NCBI GenBank assembly: GCA_030615565.1
Contig: JAUWZC010000168.1
Location: 1-5,237 of the forward strand
Direction of reading: 5' to 3'
Length of the DNA: 5,237 nucleotides
Source of the DNA: Desulfobacteraceae bacterium
GTDB taxonomy: Bacteria > Desulfobacterota > DSM-4660 > Desulfatiglandales > B25-G16
The notes below the pieces were generated by a model, which searched no databases, was not told the DNA's origin, and saw only the letters and a list, made by a program, of their open reading frames with translations. The translations under genes and the position numbers were made by a program. Position 1 is the stretch's first letter. Each line of letters begins with the position of its first letter. Shown piece by piece: positions 1 to 5,194 of the stretch.

Positions 1-198
1 CTCACCTGCCAAGACTATATCATCACGATTTGATTTAAGTGAAAAGGCCTCATCTGGATTGAACACAAAGATTACCTTTTTGGCTCCATAATGAAAAAAT
101 AGGGGAGTTGATGTAAATGCCCTAAATACATCTATAATAATAGTAAGTCCTTGAGCCCTTTTAGCACCTTCAATTAGGTTTTCTCTGATTATTCTCAC
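1..198 (-). CDS. ComB-like 2-phosphosulfolactate phosphatase family protein, N-terminal part only
   Basis: The frame is open from a GTG at 198 to the window edge, giving 66 residues of the N-terminus. Residues 17-28 read GLTIIIDVFRAF, followed by a GAKKVIFV segment (38-45) and an ending ILAGE-like stretch (VLAGE, 62-66). This succession of a hydrophobic strand, an acidic DVxRA motif, a second strand and an AGE motif is what I know from the ComB family, Mg-dependent phosphatases that make sulfolactate from phosphosulfolactate. In methanogens this belongs to coenzyme M synthesis. Many bacteria carry relatives of unknown role, so the substrate here is not assured. An in-frame TTG at 210 is another possible start. 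GTG is preferred because family members begin shortly before the GLTV/IDV strand. The only ribosome-site candidate is a weak GGA. It lies 139 bases downstream of mdh on the same strand, beyond a probable terminator, so co-transcription is doubtful. Confidence 0.72.
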   Translation of the reverse strand, partial: MRIIRENLIEGAKRAQGLTIIIDVFRAFTSTPLFFHYGAKKVIFVFNPDEAFSLKSNRDDIVLAGE

Positions 199-223
199 TC
201 TATTATCCAAAGAAAAATATAAA

Positions 224-318
224 TGCCTAAAGTGATCTAAAATGCCTGCCCGCTCGCCAAGGACTTACGAGGCAGACGGGCCTAAAATTAAGGAAATAAA
301 TCATTTTAACTTTAGGCA
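224..318 (-). terminator. Hairpin after mdh, probable terminator carrying an insertion
   Basis: A perfect 10-bp inverted repeat, TGCCTAAAGT, sits at 318-309 and (as its complement) at 233-224 on the minus strand. A second paired block, TAAAAT (308-303) with ATTTTA (243-238 or 288-283), extends it. Without the 38-bp element and one 7-bp copy inside it, the fold is a 16-bp stem with a 4-base bulge (GATC) and a 14-base loop. A T-rich tract (223-211 on the minus strand) follows directly. Stem plus T tract, starting 19 bases after the mdh stop, fits an intrinsic terminator. The stem is AT-rich, so strength is uncertain. It could alternatively be a processing site. Confidence 0.5.
237..288. repeat. 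38-bp GC-rich palindromic element with 7-bp flanking direct repeats
   Basis: The segment 244-281 starts GCCTGCCCG and ends CAGACGGGC. It folds on itself as an imperfect hairpin, with an inner CTCG/CGAG stem and an 11-base loop. It is markedly richer in GC than its surroundings. CTAAAAT occurs immediately on both sides, at 237-243 and 282-288, as expected for a target duplication. Removing the element and one copy restores a simpler hairpin. This suggests a small mobile palindromic (REP-like) element. Relatives elsewhere in the genome cannot be seen from this window. Confidence 0.6.
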
Positions 319-336
319 CTTTCAGTAGGAGAAGAG

Positions 337-1272
337 TTATCCAAGTCTCTTTAAATCATCTACTAGGCCCTGAACGGCCTGAGCTGATTTCTGGAGAGCC
401 TCATTTTCTTCATCTGTAAGCTTTATCTCTATTATCTGCTCTACCCCGGCTGAACCGAGCTTCACCGGTACACCAATAAATAGATTACTTATCCCATATT
501 CACCTTGGAGATAGGTAACACAGGGAAGGATCTTCTTTTTGTCCTTTAAAATTGCCTCAGCCATTTCCGTTGCCGCAGATGCAGGGGCGTAATAGGCGCT
601 TCCTGTTTTTAATAAACCAACAATCTCACCTCCGCCCTTTCTGGTTCTTTCAATAATGGCCTCAATCCTTTCAGCCGAGATAAGCTCAGTGATAGGTATG
701 CCTGCTACATTGGAGTACCTGGGAAGAGGAACCATAGTATCACCATGGGCACCGAGAACAAAGGCATGAGTATTCTCAACAGAAACATTTAGTTCCATGG
801 CAATAAATGTCCTGAACCTGGCAGAATCCAGTACCCCTGCCATTCCAATAACCTTTCTTTTATCAAAACCGCTTGTATCAAAGGCAACATGGCACATTGC
901 ATCTAAGGGATTGCTTACTATAATTAGAATAGAATCAGGTGCAACAGTTGCGATCTCCTTAATAACTGATTTCATAATACCTGCATTGGTTGTAAGCAGA
1001 TCATCCCTGCTCATTCCTGGTTTTCTGGGAATACCTGCTGTTACAATGATTATATCCGACCCCTTTGCAAGAGAGTAGTCATTGGTTACACCAGTAATCT
1101 TTGAATCATGAGCCTCAATTGGAGCAGCCTCAGCAAGATCAAGTGCCTTTCCAGCCGGCACACCTTCCAAGATATCGATCAATACAACATCTGCCAATTC
1201 TTTTTCAGCAACCCTCATGGCAACGGTTGCACCTACATTTCCGGCTCCAATAACAGTTACTTTTTTTCTCAT
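337..1272 (-). CDS. mdh: Malate dehydrogenase (LDH-like type)
   Basis: The product (311 residues) catalyses NAD-dependent interconversion of malate and oxaloacetate in the cytoplasm, in the TCA cycle or its reductive branch. The Rossmann glycine motif GAGNVGA is at 9-15. Asp33 ends the second strand, which favours NAD over NADP. The mobile substrate loop IPRKPGMSR (81-89) carries Arg83 and Arg89; arginine at 83, where lactate dehydrogenases have glutamine, points to malate. VSNPLD (119-124) supplies Asn121, DSARFR (149-154) supplies Asp149 and Arg152, and GAHGD (174-178) contains the catalytic His176. Length and motif order match the LDH-like MDH group (about 310 residues) and nothing is missing. 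The ATG start is supported by a strong AAAGGAGG site (1286-1279) ending 6 bases before it. A cysteine-rich broken frame lies just upstream on the same strand, and a ComB-like gene lies downstream. Confidence 0.97.
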   Translation of the reverse strand: MRKKVTVIGAGNVGATVAMRVAEKELADVVLIDILEGVPAGKALDLAEAAPIEAHDSKITGVTNDYSLAKGSDIIIVTAGIPRKPGMSRDDLLTTNAGIMKSVIKEIATVAPDSILIIVSNPLDAMCHVAFDTSGFDKRKVIGMAGVLDSARFRTFIAMELNVSVENTHAFVLGAHGDTMVPLPRYSNVAGIPITELISAERIEAIIERTRKGGGEIVGLLKTGSAYYAPASAATEMAEAILKDKKKILPCVTYLQGEYGISNLFIGVPVKLGSAGVEQIIEIKLTDEENEALQKSAQAVQGLVDDLKRLG

Positions 1273-1318
1273 CTTTTTCCTCCTTTCATTATTAAATCCC
1301 TTTCAGGCTACCCATCTT

Positions 1319-1543
1319 TCACATAGTTGTCAAGAAGCATGACGAACATGCCACGGCTTTCCCATCTACACAGAATTGGCACTATCCTATATTACCTTCA
1401 TCTATAAGGCAGGCGAACCTATGTCCACCAGACTTGCATCCCTTGCAATGGATACAGATGATGTCGATTGTGTCTATCATATAGAGTACCCTGAAATAAT
1501 ATGGGGCATTTTTAGGGTGCGGGTCGTGGCAAGGTATCTGGAA
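1319..1543 (-). pseudogene. Cysteine-rich reading frame with internal stops, apparently a gene remnant
   Basis: On the minus strand the frame opens after a TAA inside the 57-bp repeat. It reads FQIPCHDPHPKNAPYYFR and continues to CIHCKGC, a lone Cys, a TAG at 1384-1382, then CQFCVDGK and CSSC before a TGA at 1321-1319. About ten cysteines occur in some 74 codons, several in CxxC pairs. This is most unlikely in random antisense DNA. The CHDPH start resembles heme-binding sites of multiheme c-type cytochromes, but the later CxxC pairs lack the following histidine (K, V and F instead). A zinc-ribbon or iron-sulfur protein is equally possible. An ATG at 1480 would give an intact 32-residue peptide but has no good ribosome site. 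The frame ends about 45 bases before mdh, so the lost gene may once have preceded mdh in an operon. Function is unknown. Confidence 0.45.
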
Positions 1544-1583
1544 TTAGCGACTGAAGTCGTTTTGGAACCTACGTCCCCATTTA
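1527..1583. repeat. 57-bp direct repeat, copy 1
   Basis: This segment matches 5138-5194 at 54 of 57 positions (differences at 1534, 1570 and 1572), in the same orientation. Its core is a short palindrome, CGACT-GA-AGTCG (1548-1559), able to form a small hairpin. Flanking bases on both sides differ between copies, so the boundaries are fairly sharp. One frame (YLELATEVVLEP) is open in both copies, but no ribosome site or coherent gene surrounds it. Best read as a dispersed repeat of unknown origin. Confidence 0.8.
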
Positions 1584-1949
1584 TGATAGAAAACTTTATT
1601 TTATTGCGGTACAACTATTGAGTATCGATCATTACTTTCCAACGCGCTATTTCATCTTGAAATATGTTTTTTCCACCGAGTTTTTTCGCTGATGAGGTTC
1701 AATCCAATGTTGAACTTTCAACTACTATATGTAATATTTAAATTTGCAAGATTTCACTTTATAGCAAGCAAGCATAACTTTTTTGATGAAGGCACAAACC
1801 GCAATATGTAGTGTTTTCTACTTTAAAGAAAGGAACGCATCTATCTCAAATATTCTTGACATGATTGGTTTATAAGACTTAGGGTTGCTGAAAGATCCGC
1901 CTTGTTGTTTTCTACACATGATTAGAGTCTTTATAAGAACGGGGACACA
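1584..1949. other. AT-rich intergenic region before the lipoprotein operon
   Basis: About 370 bases contain no convincing gene on either strand. The longest plus-strand open stretch, from an ATG near 1694, is phenylalanine-rich and lacks a ribosome site. Two mutually exclusive small hairpins overlap at 1697-1722: GTTCAA (1697-1702) can pair with TTGAAC (1710-1715), or GTTGAA (1709-1714) with TTCAAC (1717-1722). The promoter of the downstream operon must lie here unless it is read through from further left. Confidence 0.6.
1856..1885 (+). promoter_or_regulatory. Weak candidate promoter for the lipoprotein operon
   Basis: TTGACA (1856-1861) matches the sigma-70 -35 consensus exactly. Eighteen bases later TAGGGT (1880-1885) is only a poor -10. 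A TATAAG at 1932-1937 is a better -10 in sequence but has no good -35 at normal spacing. The assignment is tentative. Confidence 0.25.
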
Positions 1950-2552
1950 ATGAAGAAAGTAGTTCTCCTCTCGATGGTCATAGCCTTATTTTCTCTCCTT
2001 CTGAGCTGTGGGGAGACTGTGCGGCATTTTGAAAGAGATGAAGAACTGGACCTGGAGAGGCTGAATTGGGGAAAAATTGCAATCCTGCCCTTTACAGGAA
2101 TTCCGGCTTTTCAAAGGGTTTCTGGAGAGTTGTTTTCTTTTCATATGTGTAAGCAGAAACATTTCGTAATCATAGAGCCGGCCATAGCAGAGATAGAGCT
2201 TAAAAAGCGGGGGATTGAATTATCCAAAACCCAGATCGAAATAGAGGAAGCGCAGAAAGCGGGGCAGATTCTGGGGGTTGATGCAGTAATTGTAGGTTCC
2301 ATTATCATTAAAAGAGGCGAATTTTCGAACCCCGTAAACCTCGTGGCAGGGGTCAGTCTTATAAACGTTAGCAAGAGGAAGGTTGTTGCCACGAGCATTT
2401 GCTCAGTTCCTATTCAGCGACTGTATGGCGAGCATAAGGTTCTTCCAGCGGCTACAGAGGGGGTGGCTAATGATATACTCTCCATATTGTATGAACTGGC
2501 AGGGGAAACATGGAATCCGCCCCAAAAAGGGATTGTTACCAAACAGGAGTAA
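1950..2552 (+). CDS. CsgG-like lipoprotein, first gene of the operon
   Basis: The 200-residue product starts with a signal peptide and lipobox LLSC, placing the lipidated cysteine at residue 20, so it is expected to be membrane-anchored in the envelope. The mature part resembles the CsgG/LpoB-like fold. A first strand WGKIAILPF (40-48) is followed by a helix and a second strand HFVIIEP (71-77). Then come an amphipathic LKKRGIELS segment (84-92), a helix and ILGVDAVIVGSI (107-118), which corresponds to the LGADAVVVGSV hallmark of that fold. A further strand pair, VSLINVSKRKVVATS, follows. Such proteins form secretion pores, sense envelope state or scaffold outer-membrane machines, and which applies here cannot be told. 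A GGGGA (1941-1945), 4 bases before the ATG, is a modest ribosome site. The stop is 8 bases before the next gene, so the two are probably co-transcribed and coupled. Confidence 0.8.
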   Translation: MKKVVLLSMVIALFSLLLSCGETVRHFERDEELDLERLNWGKIAILPFTGIPAFQRVSGELFSFHMCKQKHFVIIEPAIAEIELKKRGIELSKTQIEIEEAQKAGQILGVDAVIVGSIIIKRGEFSNPVNLVAGVSLINVSKRKVVATSICSVPIQRLYGEHKVLPAATEGVANDILSILYELAGETWNPPQKGIVTKQE

Positions 2553-2560
2553 AAAACATT

Positions 2561-3043
2561 GTGAAGAGTCTATGGAAGATGAAGATGATTCTATCGCATG
2601 CATTTTTTGCCTTTATGCTGATATGTATGAGTGGGTGCATGGTATCGGGAGTCGAGTACATAATAGACGAACCGCTTAACGAGGCCCAGATAAAGGAGAT
2701 TCAGCGGGCTGAGACGACAAAACAGGAGATCCTTAAGTGGTTCGGCCCTCCCGTCGCCATAGCAAGGCAAGGAACGACTATGAAGATCCCGCCGCCTGGC
2801 CCCACAAAAAAAGGCTATGAAGAAGTCTTGTCTGAGACCTTTTTTGAGCTCTTCTCTGCAAAACATGAGATTATTGAAGGCCACATCATCTATTACTATT
2901 ATTATCGCGAAATAAAGGGTTCCTTTGCTGCCATCGGCCTGCTTGGTACTTCTAAGAAGAGATTGGTTGTGAGCAAGTTATGGATTCTGATTAACGATAA
3001 GACAGGGATTGTTGAGGATTACCTATTGAGGACATCGGAATGA
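2561..3043 (+). CDS. Lipoprotein with BamE/SmpA-like features, tandem paralogue A
   Basis: The 160-residue product is counted from GTG at 2561. That start is chosen because AGGAG (2545-2549) lies 11 bases upstream and because it gives a good signal sequence ending MSGC, with the lipidated cysteine at 26. ATG at 2579 is the alternative. An upstream ATG at 2510 would lie inside the previous gene and spoil the signal peptide. The mature protein has TTKQEILKWFGPP (52-64), like the helix-turn start of BamE/SmpA/OmlA domains. It continues with ETFFELFSAKHEI (92-104), a tyrosine run YYYYY (111-115) and a C-terminal block LWILINDKTGIVEDY (140-154). The last three blocks recur in the next gene, so the pair arose by duplication. 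It lies 8 bases after the CsgG-like gene and overlaps the following gene by 4 bases. Expected location is the periplasmic face of a membrane. No exact function is recognised. Confidence 0.82.
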   Translation: MKSLWKMKMILSHAFFAFMLICMSGCMVSGVEYIIDEPLNEAQIKEIQRAETTKQEILKWFGPPVAIARQGTTMKIPPPGPTKKGYEEVLSETFFELFSAKHEIIEGHIIYYYYYREIKGSFAAIGLLGTSKKRLVVSKLWILINDKTGIVEDYLLRTSE

Positions 3044-3525
3044 AAAGGATCTGCCAGTGGGTGTTTTTTTTATTCACCTTTCTGTGTCTATTAGGTTGCC
3101 CTATTCCTGTTCCCATGGGCCCCCTTAGGACGGGAGAACCGATACGGGATAAACAGGTAATAATGGTAGAGCCTGGGAAAACCACCAAAAAAGAGCTACT
3201 TGAATTGCTTGGTGCCCCCATGGCCATAGCTGTAAGAGACGAGATAACTGTCATCCCGTCTGTGACGGGATCGCTGGTAGGGCCCCTGAGTAGAGGCTAT
3301 TACAAAATTAACTCAGATACATTCTTTGAGTTGTTTTCAGCAGATCATGAACTGAGTGAATATCACCGGGTCTATTATTATCGCTATGTTGCAGCCAAAA
3401 AGACAGGATACTTTGCGCTATTTGCAGTGTATGAGAGCGGAAAAACTATGACTGACAACTTGTGGGTACTAGTGAACGAAAGAACGGGTATTGTTGAAGA
3501 TTATGTTTTCAGGAAGCAGGATTAA
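3040..3525 (+). CDS. Lipoprotein with BamE/SmpA-like features, tandem paralogue B
   Basis: The 161-residue product has a classical lipobox LLGC (17-20), with Cys20 as the lipidation site. It then has a proline-rich linker (21-34). GKTTKKELLELLGAPMAIA (46-64) matches the corresponding block of the preceding gene and the GxTxxEVxxLLGxP start of BamE/SmpA-like domains. DTFFELFSADHEL (93-105), the tyrosine-rich YYYRY (112-116) and LWVLVNERTGIVEDY (141-155) also align with paralogue A; the middle parts differ most. The ATG overlaps the previous stop as ATGA, and GAGG (3028-3031) lies 8 bases upstream, so translation is coupled. It is the last gene of the operon and faces a convergent gene. I do not recognise a named family for the pair. 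Confidence 0.84.
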   Translation: MKRICQWVFFLFTFLCLLGCPIPVPMGPLRTGEPIRDKQVIMVEPGKTTKKELLELLGAPMAIAVRDEITVIPSVTGSLVGPLSRGYYKINSDTFFELFSADHELSEYHRVYYYRYVAAKKTGYFALFAVYESGKTMTDNLWVLVNERTGIVEDYVFRKQD

Positions 3526-3586
3526 CTTATCTGTGAAATTTCGGATAAAAGAACTTAAATTGTCATTAAGCATGTGTGAATTGTGA

Positions 3587-4288
3587 TTAAAAATGCTTCC
3601 CTAAGCTGATACCTATATAATCACCGCCGATATCCACATTATCAGCACCAAATTCGCCAAAACTTCCCTCAACAATCCAGTGCCTGTAGTCCACACCAAG
3701 TACCCAGTCACCTGTATCTAACTCCAGCCCAGCGCCTGCGTGAAGGCCTAAAGAGTGATCATCATCTTCAATTGTCCCAGGGAAACCGAGTGTTGACCCC
3801 CACACTGAGAGTTCACTCTTGTAAAGGCCAATACCTCCGGTTCCATAAATACGAAATCGACTGTCTGACGGATAAAAGCCCCGAATACCAAAAAGCAGCG
3901 CCATTGTCTGGAGTGTCATACGGTCTGAAATGGTGCTGAATAAAGGTGCCTGGATTGTTGTGTCGTATTTCCTCTCGGTCATCCAAAATTCCAGATCAAA
4001 AGAAAAATGTTTCCTTTTAGGTAACTTAAATGATGCCCCGAATCCAAGGGTGAATTTATGATTTTCATTTTCGAGCTTTCCGGGGTTGTCCTCAGTATCA
4101 AAAGAGCCAAGATAGAATCGAACGGCACCCATGGAAATAGTTGACTCGGAGGCGTTTTGTTTATATTCATAGACATAAACCGGGGAACTTTTTTCTTCAG
4201 GGGCAGATGTCGTCTCAGCCGCGTTTGCGGTATCGAACAGAATATAAATAACAAGCAATGGTATTAAATTTATTAATTTTGGAATCAT
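3587..4288 (-). CDS. Outer-membrane beta-barrel protein
   Basis: The 233-residue product begins with a Sec signal peptide (hydrophobic core 8-18, ANA cleavage site at 21-23). A short linker rich in S, T, E and P follows (24-35). The rest is a run of alternating polar/hydrophobic amphipathic segments separated by turns rich in D, G and N. Typical strands are KFTLGFGASFKL, FSFDLEFWM, RIYGTGGIGLY, LGLHAGAGLEL, WVLGVDYRHWIVEG and YIGISLGKHF. The final phenylalanine is the usual signal for outer-membrane barrel assembly. The pattern fits small (about 8-strand) OmpA/OmpW-like barrels such as the OMP_b-brl group; there is no enzymatic or OmpA C-terminal domain. In-frame codons upstream reach a TAG without another start, so the ATG at 4288 is secure, although its GGGAG site (4307-4303) is 14 bases away. 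The gene converges on the lipoprotein operon with about 60 bases between the stops. Confidence 0.85.
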   Translation of the reverse strand: MIPKLINLIPLLVIYILFDTANAAETTSAPEEKSSPVYVYEYKQNASESTISMGAVRFYLGSFDTEDNPGKLENENHKFTLGFGASFKLPKRKHFSFDLEFWMTERKYDTTIQAPLFSTISDRMTLQTMALLFGIRGFYPSDSRFRIYGTGGIGLYKSELSVWGSTLGFPGTIEDDDHSLGLHAGAGLELDTGDWVLGVDYRHWIVEGSFGEFGADNVDIGGDYIGISLGKHF

Positions 4289-4317
4289 ATTTCTAAGTTT
4301 TGCTCCCTACCAAATAT

Positions 4318-4344
4318 ATTATACCGTCGATATAAAAAAGTCTA
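4318..4344 (-). promoter_or_regulatory. Candidate sigma-70 promoter of the barrel gene
   Basis: On the minus strand TATAAT (4323-4318) is a perfect -10. TAGACT (4344-4339) is a 4/6 -35 at a short 15-base spacing. Transcription would begin near 4311, giving a leader of about 23 bases that still contains the GGGAG ribosome-site candidate. Position and -10 are good; the -35 is weak. Confidence 0.45.
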
Positions 4345-4353
4345 CCGTCTCCT

Positions 4354-4542
4354 CTATCTGGATATTATCAAATTCTCTCCCGATACTTTATCAAAGATAT
4401 GAGATCTGTTCATATCAAATAAAACAGTTACAGATTTATCCATCCTTGCGCCTGCCCCTAGCTCGGCGAGGAGGGTAAAATTGACATTATCTTTTTTTAC
4501 ATCAACTTTATCACTGTCACCCATCGGCTCTACCACAAGCTT
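4354..4542 (-). pseudogene. C-terminal fragment of a MalK/UgpC-type ABC ATPase (TOBE-like region)
   Basis: The last 62 codons of a minus-strand frame read KLVVEPMGDSDKVDV, then MDKSVTVLFDMNRSHIFD and VSGENL before a TAG. This matches the end of sugar/glycerol-phosphate importer ATPases, where the TOBE domain runs from a VEPLG strand to a VTLxFDPxRLHLFDxxTGENL finish. The nucleotide-binding domain (Walker A, ABC signature, Walker B) is absent. The frame stays open to an ATG at 4677, but that extra N-terminal part is the antisense of a different gene fragment, so a 107-residue protein is not credible. The break falls at or near the 14-bp palindrome at 4533-4546. The gene was probably truncated by rearrangement. 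Membership of the TOBE family is an inference from motif order. Confidence 0.5.
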
Positions 4543-4546
4543 GTGG
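4533..4546. repeat. Perfect 14-bp palindrome at the junction of two gene fragments
   Basis: CCACAAGCTTGTGG is its own reverse complement. It lies where the TOBE-like fragment (leftward) and the DUF72-like fragment (rightward) meet, so it may mark a rearrangement breakpoint. As an isolated palindrome it could also be a coincidence. Confidence 0.5.
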
Positions 4547-4551
4547 AGGGA

Positions 4552-4749
4552 ATGCTGCACCTTGAGATGGCGGAAGAGACCGCTGCCCTGATGCAGACCG
4601 GAATTGAAGAAAGTGTCCAGATGAACATCATCATCGACAACTGGGCAGGAGGAAATACTCCGTTGATTGCATGACACGTCACAGAGCGATTTATAGAGAC
4701 ATATGGTATCGTCATAGAAAAGACTCGGAGTGGGAGATATCGCCGTTAA
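4552..4749 (+). pseudogene. C-terminal fragment resembling a DUF72 (YecE-like) protein, with internal stop
   Basis: The plus-strand frame reads MLHLEMAEETAALMQTGIEE, then SVQMNIIIDNWAGGNTPLIA, a TGA at 4672-4674, and then HVTERFIETYGIVIEKT before a TAA. The strand NIIIDNWAGGN followed by an alanine-bearing helix recalls the C-terminus of DUF72 TIM-barrel proteins, which have a V-x-V/I-x-x-NN-x-x-GG-N-A stretch near their end. The coherent protein-like sequence on both sides of the TGA suggests a nonsense change, for example CGA to TGA, in a gene already cut off at its 5' side. No ribosome site precedes the ATG. Codon use here is richer in GC than in the neighbouring TOBE fragment. The family name is from memory of the motif and is uncertain; that the segment is a decayed coding end is more secure. 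Confidence 0.42.
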
Positions 4750-4782
4750 TCTTCGCTAGGATAGGGATTGCAGATTACTGCT

Positions 4783-4890
4783 GAGACTGTCGAAAAAGTT
4801 CAAATATTGCCTTTTATCAAAATTCACATATAGTAAAATAAACCACTTACAAGGCCCGAAATTATTGTTTTAGGGTTTTTCGACAGTCTC
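4783..4890. mobile_element. 108-bp MITE-like element with 15-bp terminal inverted repeats
   Basis: GAGACTGTCGAAAAA at 4783-4797 is repeated perfectly as its reverse complement at 4876-4890. GCT stands directly outside both ends (4780-4782 and 4891-4893), a possible 3-bp target duplication. The interior is AT-rich and non-coding. Size, perfect ends and lack of a gene fit a miniature inverted-repeat element mobilised by a transposase elsewhere. The ends look like insertion-sequence termini I have met, but I cannot assign the family. A strong stem-loop RNA is possible if it is transcribed. Confidence 0.72.
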
Positions 4891-4893
4891 GCT

Positions 4894-5137
4894 ATAATAC
4901 AATACGTAGTCTTAAATCCGAGAAGCGTTTCACCGATTTATTGAGTCCTAACTGTAACAGAGTATCCTTCCACCTCGCTGATTTTATCGAATAGCGGAAG
5001 AACTAATCATTTATAACCTGCCACCCTGCAGTCTTTCATTTGAAGTTACCTGCTATTTTGGGCAGGAATTTATCACGCTGAATTTATGAGATTTGTATGA
5101 AATATGAAAGTGGGAGAGAATCCTTTATATACAATGA
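4894..5137. other. Non-coding stretch between the MITE-like element and repeat copy 2
   Basis: No gene is supported. A minus-strand frame of 22 codons ending at 4938 (LPLFDKISEVEGYSVTVRTQ) looks protein-like and could be the tail of another lost gene, but it is too short to judge. A small hairpin CCTGC/GCAGG lies at 5049-5066. Confidence 0.5.
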
Positions 5138-5194
5138 TGGCAAGTTATCTGGAATTAGCGACTGAAGTCGTTTTGGAACCAATGTCCCCATTTA
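5138..5194. repeat. 57-bp direct repeat, copy 2
   Basis: This is the second copy of the 1527-1583 repeat, 54 of 57 bases identical and in the same orientation. It contains the same CGACT-GA-AGTCG palindrome (5159-5170). An ATG at 5104 reads through it in the YLELATEVVLEP frame for 32 codons, without a ribosome site. The pair brackets about 3.55 kb holding the lipoprotein operon, the barrel gene, the gene fragments and the MITE-like element. Confidence 0.8.

Noticed and set aside
797..1326. Plus-strand frames opposite mdh
   Set aside because: They are antisense to a fully supported malate dehydrogenase and have no independent support.
1319..1384. TAG and TGA in the cysteine-rich frame as recoded pyrrolysine or selenocysteine
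   Set aside because: No downstream recoding hairpin is evident, two different stops would both need recoding, and the 5' end is also lost. Decay is simpler.
1376..1621. Plus-strand 81-codon frame starting at TTG
   Set aside because: It has no ribosome site, runs through the 57-bp repeat, and lies antisense to a far more protein-like cysteine-rich frame.
1694..1813. Small phenylalanine-rich plus-strand frame in the intergenic region
   Set aside because: No ribosome site, low-complexity composition from AT-rich DNA, and no recognisable motif.
2510..2560. Earlier ATG start for the second lipoprotein
   Set aside because: It lies within the preceding gene, has no ribosome site, and would bury the lipoprotein signal peptide behind a charged 17-residue extension.
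3526..3586. Shared terminator between the convergent operon and barrel gene
   Set aside because: Only a weak TTATC/GATAA pairing around GAAATTTC is present, with no T tract, so no terminator can be supported.
4354..4677. A single 107-residue minus-strand protein
   Set aside because: Only its last 62 residues look like a protein family. The first part is antisense to the DUF72-like fragment, so it is a chance fusion across a junction.
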